Positions 22,683 through 29,947 of a DNA stretch of 44,559 bases are shown one piece after another; within the stretch, counting starts at the first letter, position 1; the number at the start of each line of letters is the position of its first letter. The DNA is from Planctomycetota bacterium (GTDB taxonomy: Bacteria > Planctomycetota > Phycisphaerae > WQYP01): contig JAKBCC010000015.1 in the NCBI GenBank assembly GCA_021808105.1, forward strand, positions 1 to 44,559, written 5' to 3'. Made by a program: the position numbers and the translations under genes. The notes under the pieces were generated by a model, which searched no databases, was not told the origin of the DNA, and saw only the letters and a program-made list of their open reading frames with translations.

Positions 22683-22710
22683 CCGTAGCTCAATGCGGCA
22701 GCGTTGAGTT
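22683..22710 (-). repeat. Dispersed REP-like hairpin, copy 6 (reverse)
   Basis: CCGTAGCTCAATGCGGCAGC then GTTGAGTT, the reverse complement of the other copies, with the CGGAATGCAATGTGATGACA flank that also matches copy 3. Confidence 0.8.
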
Positions 22711-23014
22711 CGCGGCGGAATGCAATGTGATGACACGCCGTATTCCGCCCGTCGCCAACAGCTCCCCTTCAGATAATGTCTCGCGCGGGCGATCAGTTAA
22801 ACAGCCCGCGGTGCTTGTAGATTTTGGAGCACGTTAAACTGTAATGTTCCACCACACCCTGATGGTTAAATAAAATGACCAGCGATTTGTTTGTGCCGCG
22901 GGCGTTGACTTCCACCAAGTTGATAAACGGCATAAAATCCGCGGGCGTCAGTCGGAAAAGTCAATGAAAAAATCTGAATTCGCGTTTATAAAATCAGGCG
23001 ATTGGAATTCAAAC
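22711..23014. other. Intergenic stretch upstream of the MarR gene
   Basis: No convincing coding sequence or further structured element was seen beyond the flank of the REP-like copy. Confidence 0.4.
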
Positions 23015-23050
23015 TTGACAAGCACCCCACATTAGTATAACATTAAACTA
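23015..23050 (+). promoter_or_regulatory. Promoter with overlapping MarR-type operator for the marR gene
   Basis: TTGACA (23015-23020) and TATAAC (23036-23041) are 15 bases apart. An 18-bp palindrome, TAGTATAACATTAAACTA (23033-23050), pattern TAGTnTAAnnTTAnACTA, covers the -10 and touches the ATG. The same arrangement recurs before wrbA. Confidence 0.65.
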
Positions 23051-23539
23051 ATGAACAGGATGTCAAAAACTTCCGGCACGTCAAAGCACCTCAATGTGCT
23101 GGTGCCGGAAGCGCAATTGCCGCGGGAAAATTGGCTGGCTATCGCACGGGTTCATTCCCTGATGACCAAGCAATTGGATCGCAGCTTGCGGGACATTGAC
23201 CTGACTATTTCTCAGTTTGAAGTGCTGATGATATTAAACAGCAAAGCCGGTTTATCGCAGCAGGACTTGGCGCAATGTCTGCTGGTAACCAAAGGGAATG
23301 TCTGCACGGTTCTGGGGCGGATGGAAAAAAACCAATGGATCATCCGGCAGCAGGATCCGCATGATGGCCGGGCGCATTGCCTGCATCTGACGGAAAAAGG
23401 CTGTGACATGGTCAAAAAAGCCGCCCCATTAGCCGCCAAACAGGTGCGATTGCTGATGGACAGCTTAACCCGTGAGCAGCAACGTGTGCTCTATGGCCTG
23501 TTGGATCAGCTGGAGGGTTCCCTGGGCCATTGGATTTGA
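23051..23539 (+). CDS. MarR-family transcriptional regulator
   Basis: A 162-residue winged-helix protein: ISQFEVLMILNSKAGLSQQDLAQ (helix-turn-helix start), CLLVTKGNVCTVLGRMEKNQ WIIRQQDPHDGRAHCLHLTEKG (recognition helix and wing with the conserved D-x-R), and a C-terminal dimer helix. Four cysteines in or near the DNA-binding region could allow thiol or quinone sensing, as in YodB or QsrR, but this is inference. No Shine-Dalgarno is visible before ATG 23051 and the promoter is very close, so translation may be leaderless. Its likely targets are itself and the downstream reductase operon. Confidence 0.85.
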   Translation: MNRMSKTSGTSKHLNVLVPEAQLPRENWLAIARVHSLMTKQLDRSLRDIDLTISQFEVLMILNSKAGLSQQDLAQCLLVTKGNVCTVLGRMEKNQWIIRQQDPHDGRAHCLHLTEKGCDMVKKAAPLAAKQVRLLMDSLTREQQRVLYGLLDQLEGSLGHWI

Positions 23540-23571
23540 CTTGCCTGACTATAAGGTATACCATTAAACTA
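23536..23571 (+). promoter_or_regulatory. Promoter/operator for the wrbA operon, matching the marR one
   Basis: TTGACT (23536-23541) and TATACC (23557-23562) again 15 bases apart, with AGGTATACCATTAAACTA (23554-23571) in register with the palindrome before marR; the right half ATTAAACTA is identical. Confidence 0.6.
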
Positions 23572-23604
23572 TTGTACGTGGTGGTTCTTTTTTAGGAGTT
23601 GTTT

Positions 23605-24225
23605 ATGTCGGTTAAAGTTCATGTCGTATTTTACAGCATGTATGGCCATATCTGGCACATGGCCGAAGCTATTGCCGCCGGGGCGCGGGAAGTCAGCGGG
23701 GCGGAAGTGAAAATTTTCCGTGTACCGGAAACCATTCCAGCGGATATTCTTGAAAAACACGGTGCCGCAGGCGCGCAAAAGGCATTCGCCCATATTCCCG
23801 TCATCGCACCGCCGGAGCTTACGCAGGCGGATGCCATCATTTTTGGTACCCCGACACGTTTTGGCAACATGGCCGCGCAAATGCGTAATTTTCTGGACCA
23901 GACCGGCCAGATCTGGGCCACCGGCGGCCTGATCGGTAAAGTCGGCAGCGTCTTCGCCAGCACCGCCTCACAGCATGGCGGGCAGGAAACCACCATTACC
24001 AGTTTTCACTCTACCTTGCTGCATCATGGCATGGTCATTGTCGGTGTGCCTTATTCGGAACAGCGACTTGTTGCCATGGATCAAATCACCGGTGGAACAC
24101 CCTACGGAGCCACTACCTTGGCCGGCGCAAAAGGGGACCGCAGCCCCAGTGAAAATGAACTGGCCATCGCCCGATTCCAGGGTAAACACGTCACGCAGAT
24201 CGCAGCCAAACTGGCGGGTAAGTAA
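23605..24225 (+). CDS. wrbA: NAD(P)H:quinone oxidoreductase, WrbA type
   Basis: A 206-residue flavodoxin-like protein. The N-terminal FMN phosphate loop is [17 protein letters not shown], and the middle has [20 protein letters not shown], followed by [14 protein letters not shown], all WrbA hallmarks. The enzyme reduces quinones by two electrons and avoids semiquinone radicals. ATG 23605 has AGGAG at a good distance; a TTG six bases earlier is possible. It is first in a three-gene operon with a DoxX protein and a nitroreductase, and shares a promoter module with the marR gene upstream, suggesting an electrophile or quinone response. Confidence 0.92.
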   Translation: MSVKVHVVFYSMYGHIWHMAEAIAAGAREVSGAEVKIFRVPETIPADILEKHGAAGAQKAFAHIPVIAPPELTQADAIIFGTPTRFGNMAAQMRNFLDQTGQIWATGGLIGKVGSVFASTASQHGGQETTITSFHSTLLHHGMVIVGVPYSEQRLVAMDQITGGTPYGATTLAGAKGDRSPSENELAIARFQGKHVTQIAAKLAGK

Positions 24226-24227
24226 AC

Positions 24228-24653
24228 ATGAGTCCAGATAGAACAACAATTCGTAAACGCAATTGGTCACGTGTAGCCCTCTGGGTGATTCGCGGGTTGC
24301 TGGGTGCCGCATTTCTTGCCGCCGGCTCGCTGAAGCTGGCCGGAGCACCCATGATGGTCGCGGAATTCAACCGCATCGGCTTGGGGCAATGGTTCCGTTA
24401 CTTCACCGCCATCTGCGAGATTTCCGGGGCCATACTGATTGTACTGCCTCTGTTAGGTGGTCTGGGCGCTCTGCTGCTGGTGTGCGTCATGTCCGGAGCG
24501 GTTCTAACAGAACTGCTGGTGTTGCATGATTCCGCTACTCCGGCCGCAGTCCTGGGCATTCTGGCGCTGATCGTTCTGATCACGCTGCGCGGGGACGTTT
24601 ACCGGATTCTGCGATTGGGAAAAAAGCGAAATAGTGAGCTACTTCCGGGGTAA
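24228..24653 (+). CDS. DoxX-like membrane protein
   Basis: A 141-residue protein with four spans. The first span and loop, WVIRGLLGAAFLAAGSLKLAG, and the second, FRYFTAICEISGAILIVLPLLGG, are typical of DoxX/DoxD-like small membrane proteins, which act in redox-linked membrane functions or as quinone-related partners. It starts two bases after the wrbA stop and precedes a nitroreductase, so all three should be co-translated. The exact role in this operon is unknown. Confidence 0.8.
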   Translation: MSPDRTTIRKRNWSRVALWVIRGLLGAAFLAAGSLKLAGAPMMVAEFNRIGLGQWFRYFTAICEISGAILIVLPLLGGLGALLLVCVMSGAVLTELLVLHDSATPAAVLGILALIVLITLRGDVYRILRLGKKRNSELLPG

Positions 24654-24656
24654 TAT

Positions 24657-25235
24657 ATGATTATGTCAGAATCGAATCGAATCCCAGATGCTCCGGTTGA
24701 TCCGATGTTTCTGGAACGCTGGTCGCCCCGGGCGATTGCACCGCGTGCCATTACGGATCAGATGGTGCGGTCATTATTTGAAGCGGTGCGCTGGGCACCG
24801 TCCTGCTTTAATGAGCAGCCCTGGTTTTTTGCCTACGCAGTCAGTGAATCCGGACGAGCAAAAATTGCGGACGTGCTGGTGCCGCAGAATCAGGTATGGG
24901 CGGCAAAAGCACCGCTGCTGATGATTATTTTTGCGCGGAAAAATTTCGCCCATAATGACAACGCTAACGCCTGGCACGCCTTTGACGCCGGTGCGGCGTG
25001 GATGAGCCTGGCGTTGCAGGCTCATCGCTTAGGGCTGGTCAGCCATGCCATGGGCGGCTTTGACCCCGAAAAAGCCTACAGCGCATTAGGCGTTGATAAA
25101 GAAAAATATGTTGCCCTTGCCGCAGTTGCAGTCGGTTATTATGGCGATCCCGCAGCGCTGCCTGAGCCGTTGCGGCAACGCGAAGCTCCGGCACACCGTG
25201 TTGCGATGGCTGAAAAGTTGCTGGTAATCCAGTAG
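24657..25235 (+). CDS. Nitroreductase-family flavoprotein
   Basis: A 192-residue NADH-oxidase/nitroreductase-type protein: RWSPRAIAPRAITDQMVRSL, then EAVRWAPSCFNEQPWFFAYA (FMN-binding region), AGAAWMSLALQAHRLGLVSHAMGGFD, and the closing VAVGYYGDPAALPEPL. It should use FMN and NAD(P)H to reduce quinones or nitro compounds. Starts at 24657 (or ATG 24663), three bases after doxX-like. A weak hairpin, TTCCGGC/GCCGGAA, lies between its end and the convergent exporter operon. Confidence 0.88.
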   Translation: MIMSESNRIPDAPVDPMFLERWSPRAIAPRAITDQMVRSLFEAVRWAPSCFNEQPWFFAYAVSESGRAKIADVLVPQNQVWAAKAPLLMIIFARKNFAHNDNANAWHAFDAGAAWMSLALQAHRLGLVSHAMGGFDPEKAYSALGVDKEKYVALAAVAVGYYGDPAALPEPLRQREAPAHRVAMAEKLLVIQ

Positions 25236-25238
25236 CTT

Positions 25239-25261
25239 TTCCGGCACTGTGAGCCGGAATT
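25239..25261. terminator. Possible bidirectional terminator hairpin
   Basis: TTCCGGC pairs with GCCGGAA across seven bases between the convergent nitroreductase and DevB-like genes. The T-runs on both sides are short. Confidence 0.4.
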
Positions 25262-25275
25262 ATTCTGATGGGAAA

Positions 25276-26406
25276 TTACGGCTTTGCGGGTAAAGCCAAT
25301 TTCCCGGCTTTGATAAATGCGTCCACCTGTTGCCCAACATACAGGGGAAAGGGTGCCGGACCCATGCGGTAAACCACTTGCAGCACGCGGGTTTCCACCT
25401 GCTCCGTGGGAGCACCGGTAAGATTCTGCTTGGGCACCACAAAAGGCTCAATGCGTACAAAGGTCAATGGAATTGGCGTGCGTGTCATGCCGCGCACAAA
25501 GCACATCGCCCGTGCTGCAGGATTAAAGCTCGATGCATCTTCCTGATCTATTTGCAACCGCACATTCAAATGCCGGATGTCACCAAGAATTAAAGCCGCC
25601 AACTGCGGATTATCCGTGATGTTGTCCACCGCCGCGGTATCGGCAAATTGTCCCGGACGAATGTTAATGCGTAGAATTGTGCCGGCAATGGGGGCACGGA
25701 CGGTCAGTAAATCAAGATTGACCATCGCCTGTTTCAACTGCGCATCATTCCCGGCAATCGTGGCCCGGGCGGCAAGGACCTGGGTTTTAGCAATGGTGAT
25801 ATCCCGGCTCCACGTGCCGGCATTAAATTGTGCTAAGTTGGCCCTGGCCTGCGCCAACTGCGCTTTGGCTGTCAGCCAGGCGAAGCGTCGATCCGCGACA
25901 TCATCAACCGAAATAGCGCTGGTGCCGATCACCGGCTGTATGCGCTGCCAGCGCTGTTGGTCATTGGTATACGTGGCCTGGGCCGCCTGAAGAGCCGCCA
26001 GATAGGCCAGGCGATCTACCGCCCGCGGCGGTGATTCCAGTTTTGCTAAATTGGCCTGGGCCTGCGCCAGTTGGGCCTGGGCTGTCAGTACCCCGGCTCG
26101 CGCTAGCGCCACCTGCGCCTGGGCCTGTCGGGTGTCCAATTGAAAGAGCTTCTGCCCTTGAACCACCTGCTGATTCCATACCACATATACATGCGTTACC
26201 ACACCGCTGATGAAGGGCGATACGGCAATCGATCTGCTTTCAGGTTCAATAATGCCGGACGCGGCAATGGCATTGGCGTACGGATTGCCCGCCGGTTGCA
26301 CCGCAGGCGGAACCGACCGGTAGTGATGGGTGCTGCGTTTTACCGCAATAACGCCAATAGCCGCTCCGGTGATCGCCAGCACGGGAATTAAATATTTCCG
26401 AATCAT
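25276..26406 (-). CDS. Periplasmic adaptor subunit of ABC exporter (HlyD/DevB type)
   Basis: A 376-residue membrane-fusion protein: one N-terminal anchor (YLIPVLAITGAAIGVIAV), a biotinyl-lipoyl-like half domain (SGIIEPESRSIAVSPFISGV VTHVYVVWNQQVVQGQ), a long Ala/Gln coiled coil (ARAGVLTAQAQLAQAQANLA), a second lipoyl half (LTVRAPIAGTILRINIRPGQ) and a beta-barrel. The set resembles DevB of the DevBCA glycolipid exporter of cyanobacteria. It ends the minus-strand ten-gene run and follows its ATPase by 17 bases. Confidence 0.88.
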   Translation of the reverse strand: MIRKYLIPVLAITGAAIGVIAVKRSTHHYRSVPPAVQPAGNPYANAIAASGIIEPESRSIAVSPFISGVVTHVYVVWNQQVVQGQKLFQLDTRQAQAQVALARAGVLTAQAQLAQAQANLAKLESPPRAVDRLAYLAALQAAQATYTNDQQRWQRIQPVIGTSAISVDDVADRRFAWLTAKAQLAQARANLAQFNAGTWSRDITIAKTQVLAARATIAGNDAQLKQAMVNLDLLTVRAPIAGTILRINIRPGQFADTAAVDNITDNPQLAALILGDIRHLNVRLQIDQEDASSFNPAARAMCFVRGMTRTPIPLTFVRIEPFVVPKQNLTGAPTEQVETRVLQVVYRMGPAPFPLYVGQQVDAFIKAGKLALPAKP

Positions 26407-26423
26407 ACATTTCCTTTATCAGC

Positions 26424-27140
26424 TCAAACGGTGCCGGTGATGACCGTATCAATAATTCTGCCATCTTCCATGTGCGCGATGCGATCAGAAAAATGAAAAA
26501 TACGGCTGTCATGCGTTACCACAATCACCGCCCGATCCGGCCGGACCGCGATGGTTTTAAGTAAACTGATAACCTGTTCGCCGGTTTTTCCGTCCAGAGC
26601 GCTGGTGGGTTCATCACATACCACAAGCCTGGGTTCGTGCACCAGCGCCCGGGCGAACGCGATACGTTGCTGCTGACCGCCGGACAACTCACGCGGGTAA
26701 CTTTTCAGCCGCGTACCTAACCCCATTTTATCAAGAAAATCGCCGGCTCTATCCAGGGCCTGGCGCCGCGACCAGCCTAAAACCAGCAGCGGTACGGCGG
26801 CATTTTCCACAGCCGTGAGTTGCGGCAAAAGATTAAACTGCTGAAAAGCAAAGCCGACATTGTGCCCGCGATAGCGCGCTTTGGCATTGTTCCCAAGGGC
26901 CAGAAGGTCCTGTCCGAACAAATGAATAGCCCCGCCATCATGATTCAAAATGCCGGCAATCACCGACAGCAAGGTTGTTTTACCACACCCCGATGGCCCC
27001 ACCAGCATCAGCATTTCGCCGGTGAAAACATCCAGCGTTACACCCGCCAGCGCATGATTCACCGCATTCCCCTGCCCGAAGGATTTTTCAACTCCGCGGC
27101 ATTGCACCGCAAGATTTTCCTGCTGCAAAGTCATCGGCAC
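26424..27140 (-). CDS. ABC transporter ATP-binding protein (DevA/LolD type)
   Basis: A 238-residue ATPase of the MacB/LolD/DevA class. Walker A is VGPSGCGKTTLLSV, the Q-loop AFQQFNLLPQL, the signature LSGGQQQRIAFARAL, Walker B LVVCDEPTSALDG and the switch VTHD. It powers a mechanotransmission-type exporter with the FtsX-like permease 40 bases upstream and the DevB-like adaptor just downstream. Such systems push lipids or peptides from the inner-membrane face into the periplasm or beyond. Confidence 0.93.
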   Translation of the reverse strand: MPMTLQQENLAVQCRGVEKSFGQGNAVNHALAGVTLDVFTGEMLMLVGPSGCGKTTLLSVIAGILNHDGGAIHLFGQDLLALGNNAKARYRGHNVGFAFQQFNLLPQLTAVENAAVPLLVLGWSRRQALDRAGDFLDKMGLGTRLKSYPRELSGGQQQRIAFARALVHEPRLVVCDEPTSALDGKTGEQVISLLKTIAVRPDRAVIVVTHDSRIFHFSDRIAHMEDGRIIDTVITGTV

Positions 27141-27180
27141 CTCAACATCCCTGGCATTGGCTGCTCATTTATTTCATTGA

Positions 27181-28320
27181 TCATTTGAACACCACCGCGG
27201 GTTCCAGTTTCACCACCGATATCAGGGAGAACAGACTGGCAAAAATAACAATGAAAATCATGCCCACGCCGGTCACAGCCATAATCTGCCACAGAAAAAC
27301 CGCCAGCCGCTCGCTGGGCGGCGTGAAATGCAAAATGAGCATATTCGCAGCGCCGCTGATGCCGATCCCAATGCCAAAGCCCAGTACGCCGGTAACAATC
27401 GCCTGCAGCAGCACCATGCGAACCAGCATAAAATCCGTGGCTCCCATGGCTTTCAAGGCGCCAAGATACCGCAGATTATCATGCGTGAACTGGTACAGCG
27501 TCTGGCCGGCAATGGCGATTCCCACCAGCGCGCCCAGGCTGATGGTGATGCAGAAATTTATGGGAATACCCGTGGATTTCATGTAATACCAGAAGGTTTT
27601 GCTGGCGATACCCGCCTTGGTGTACGCCTCCAATCCGGTGCGCTGTTCAATGCGCCGGCACAGAACCGTTAAATTCTGCTGCGGCCGCGCCTTGACCAGG
27701 ATGACCGCCAACTGATGACGTTGAGCCGGTGCCCAATTGGCGGCACGGCTGTACGTGGTGTAGATAATGGGAAGGCCCTGAAAACTTAAAGCGGTTCGGC
27801 ACAAACCGGTTACCAGTGCCCGGTTGCCGTTAATCTGCATGGTCTGACCGGGCTTGATATTCCCGAGTTTGTCCTGTGCGTAGGCGGCATCGACCAGGAC
27901 GCCGTGCGAAATTCGCAACGCATTGATGGTTATTCCGCCCAGCAGCTTTGGCGGCCCGCCCGCCAGAGCCTGATCGCCCAGACCCAGCAGAAGACACGTC
28001 TGAAATTTTCCATCGGAAAGCCGCACTTGAACAGCCTGCCGGAATAGCTGCGTGGCCCATAAAACACCAGGTATCGCCTTGACCCGATAAAGCTCATCCT
28101 CGCTCATGGGCCGGAGGTCATCGACATCTTCCATGGGCCGGTTGGTCACCCAGATATCCGGGGTGCTGATGTTGGTGACAATGCCATACGTGCTGCGCAT
28201 CAGGCCGACAAAAATATTCAGCTGCTGGGAAATCAGAAATGTTGCCAGCGCAATGCCGATAATAATACCGATGTATTTAACACGATCTCCCACCAACATG
28301 CGTAATGCGACAAAATTCAT
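27181..28320 (-). CDS. ABC transporter permease (DevC/MacB, FtsX domain)
   Basis: A 379-residue permease with the four-span type VII layout: TM1 at the N-terminus (YIGIIIGIALATFLISQQLN), a large periplasmic domain (about 40-245) and three C-terminal spans (FCITISLGALVGIAIAGQTL, LLQAIVTGVLGFGIGIGISG, VTGVGMIFIVIFASLFSLI). The motif NLRYLGALKAMGATDFML is the coupling-helix signature of FtsX-like permeases. It pairs with the ATPase and adaptor that follow. It begins 99 bases after the EamA/SMR pair and could share that transcript. Confidence 0.88.
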   Translation of the reverse strand: MNFVALRMLVGDRVKYIGIIIGIALATFLISQQLNIFVGLMRSTYGIVTNISTPDIWVTNRPMEDVDDLRPMSEDELYRVKAIPGVLWATQLFRQAVQVRLSDGKFQTCLLLGLGDQALAGGPPKLLGGITINALRISHGVLVDAAYAQDKLGNIKPGQTMQINGNRALVTGLCRTALSFQGLPIIYTTYSRAANWAPAQRHQLAVILVKARPQQNLTVLCRRIEQRTGLEAYTKAGIASKTFWYYMKSTGIPINFCITISLGALVGIAIAGQTLYQFTHDNLRYLGALKAMGATDFMLVRMVLLQAIVTGVLGFGIGIGISGAANMLILHFTPPSERLAVFLWQIMAVTGVGMIFIVIFASLFSLISVVKLEPAVVFK

Positions 28321-28419
28321 AATCCATTTCTCCCGGTGGTGGTAACCATCCTGCGGCTGTAACCGTCGGTCTTAAAATCGGCCGCAGCATTTCAGGCGTG
28401 GCGGCGTCGCCCGGCTAAT

Positions 28420-28782
28420 TCACGCTTTCATGCCGATCATGACCACACCAATTAAAATGAAAAGAATACCCAGCCAGCGTTGAGGGGTCATGTGCTCTTT
28501 GAGAACATGCGCCGAACAGAACGCGACGGTGGCAAAACAGATAGCCCCCATGGGAAAAGCGATAATCAGCGGCATAAAATGCAGCGTCCAGGTCCAAAAA
28601 ATTGACTCGGTAACAAATGCTACGATCGCCGCCTGAACCCAGTGGTTGGTGAGAATTTGCCGCAGTATACCGCCGGCTCCCGGGGGCATACTGCGGGTGC
28701 CGATTTTCATGGTGACCTGTCCCACGGTTTCCAGGACCACCGCGCCGGAAAAACTCAACAGACCCATCCAATAGACGTTCAT
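28420..28782 (-). CDS. Small EamA/SMR-type membrane protein, subunit 2
   Basis: A 120-residue protein with four spans: LSFSGAVVLETVGQVTMKIG, AAIVAFVTESIFWTWTLHFM, AFPMGAICFATVAFCSAH and WLGILFILIGVVMIGM. This is half of a drug/metabolite transporter, as in SMR proteins and ArnE/ArnF. The ATG overlaps the stop of the preceding related gene by four bases (ATGA), and the pair probably works as a heterodimer in the inner membrane. Substrate unknown; the ArnE/F comparison suggests a lipid-linked amino compound. Confidence 0.8.
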   Translation of the reverse strand: MNVYWMGLLSFSGAVVLETVGQVTMKIGTRSMPPGAGGILRQILTNHWVQAAIVAFVTESIFWTWTLHFMPLIIAFPMGAICFATVAFCSAHVLKEHMTPQRWLGILFILIGVVMIGMKA

Positions 28783-29216
28783 CCAGCCGCCTCCGAAGTA
28801 CCCGGCTGCTGGTGCATGGCTGTGACGCGCGACGAATTGGACGGCGTGCGGCTGACCAGAACCACGCCGGCTAACACCAGGGCGATACCGCAAAACTGAA
28901 GCGGATCCAGATTTTCTGAAAAGAGCCAGTGGGAACTTACCGCTACGACAATATAACTTAATGCCGTGATCGGCTGGACAAAGCTTAAATCCGCCAGAGC
29001 CAGAACCATCATCCAGTTGAATAACTGCCAGACGTGTAAAAGCAGGCTCAGCAAAAACAGAGGTTTTATTAATGTGGCCCCCAGAGCGTGGGTCATTGAG
29101 CCATGTTGTGGAACCGATGCTCGCCAGCAGAGCTGCACGCTGGTGTCCAGAGAAATAGCAAGAAATAGCCCGGTCCACAGGAGCATCCGACGAGGTTTTT
29201 GAGTCGGAATGCTCAC
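28779..29216 (-). CDS. Small EamA/SMR-type membrane protein, subunit 1
   Basis: A 145-residue protein with four spans (LLWTGLFLAISLDTSVQLCW, LIKPLFLLSLLLHVWQLFNW, FVQPITALSYIVVAVSSHWL, FCGIALVLAGVVLVSR) and a polar C-terminal tail. The FVQPITALSYI segment matches EamA/SMR proteins. The GTG start at 29216 overlaps the stop of the SGNH hydrolase gene (GTGA), and its own stop overlaps subunit 2, so translation is chained through all three. Confidence 0.8.
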   Translation of the reverse strand: MSIPTQKPRRMLLWTGLFLAISLDTSVQLCWRASVPQHGSMTHALGATLIKPLFLLSLLLHVWQLFNWMMVLALADLSFVQPITALSYIVVAVSSHWLFSENLDPLQFCGIALVLAGVVLVSRTPSNSSRVTAMHQQPGTSEAAG

Positions 29217-29947
29217 GCTTTAATTCCGATCTGTGCCGAGCGGGATTTTTCCAACACCGCCTGGATGACCGCAACCAATTCATCGGCGATCAGTCCATGG
29301 GCATAATCGTTGGGATGTACGCCATCGGGTCCCGAGACACTTTCCAGCGGCACGCGGCTTAGCGAAGTGCCATACTGCACAAAAGGACATTCCAGTTCCT
29401 CAGCCACCTTTGCCGCCGCTACCCGATACACTTCCAGGCCTTGATCGGAAACCGGTTGACCGCCCAGAGCCTGAATCATGGCGCTGACATCTTTGCCGCT
29501 TAATTGTGATAAATATCGGCCCCGGATATCCAACGCATGATTCGGCATATCCGTAAGAATAGGCCATGCCCCGGCGGCGATTATCTTCTGCGCGATTTTT
29601 GTCAGATGAGCGGAGTACCGATCCACGCGAATGCGATTCTGTACAATTTTTCCGTTGCTGATCACAAAACGCTTCCACAGCAAATCCACATCATTGCCGC
29701 CCAGCATCACCAGCACCGCGTCCGGATGATGCTCCTGCAGCAGGGGGTCCATAAGCTCCACCGCGTCGGCTGTGGTGCGATGAATGTCCGCGTCCACAAT
29801 AAATGTGACGTCCGACAATTGTGTCCGGAGGATATCCAGATAGCTCCGCTCCACGCGACCCGTTACATCGGTGCCACGGATTTCCGCAATTCCCAGGCTG
29901 ATGCTGTCGCCGACAATCAATAATGTGCGCTGATGGTTAACCGGCAT
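29213..29947 (-). CDS. SGNH/GDSL hydrolase
   Basis: A 244-residue esterase-type protein without a signal peptide. Block I is LLIVGDSISLG with the nucleophile Ser, block III is VMLGGNDVD with the oxyanion Asn, and block V is DGVHPNDYAH with the catalytic Asp and His. It should hydrolyse or transfer an acyl group in the cytoplasm. ATG 29947 has a near-perfect AAGGAGG and overlaps the upstream ligase stop by 11 bases; a longer frame from 30004 would run inside the ligase gene and is less likely. Its place between a ligase and a transporter pair suggests it finishes or edits the exported compound. Confidence 0.85.
   Translation of the reverse strand: MPVNHQRTLLIVGDSISLGIAEIRGTDVTGRVERSYLDILRTQLSDVTFIVDADIHRTTADAVELMDPLLQEHHPDAVLVMLGGNDVDLLWKRFVISNGKIVQNRIRVDRYSAHLTKIAQKIIAAGAWPILTDMPNHALDIRGRYLSQLSGKDVSAMIQALGGQPVSDQGLEVYRVAAAKVAEELECPFVQYGTSLSRVPLESVSGPDGVHPNDYAHGLIADELVAVIQAVLEKSRSAQIGIKA

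Noticed and set aside
22449..22736. A 95-codon minus frame through the tandem hairpins
   Set aside because: The repeats fall in different frames along it and there is no ribosome binding site; it is a by-product of the repeats.
25276..28320. Naming the exporter as a heterocyst glycolipid system
   Set aside because: Sequence type is DevBCA-like, but the neighbouring synthesis genes are not polyketide or glycosyl enzymes, so the substrate cannot be transferred.
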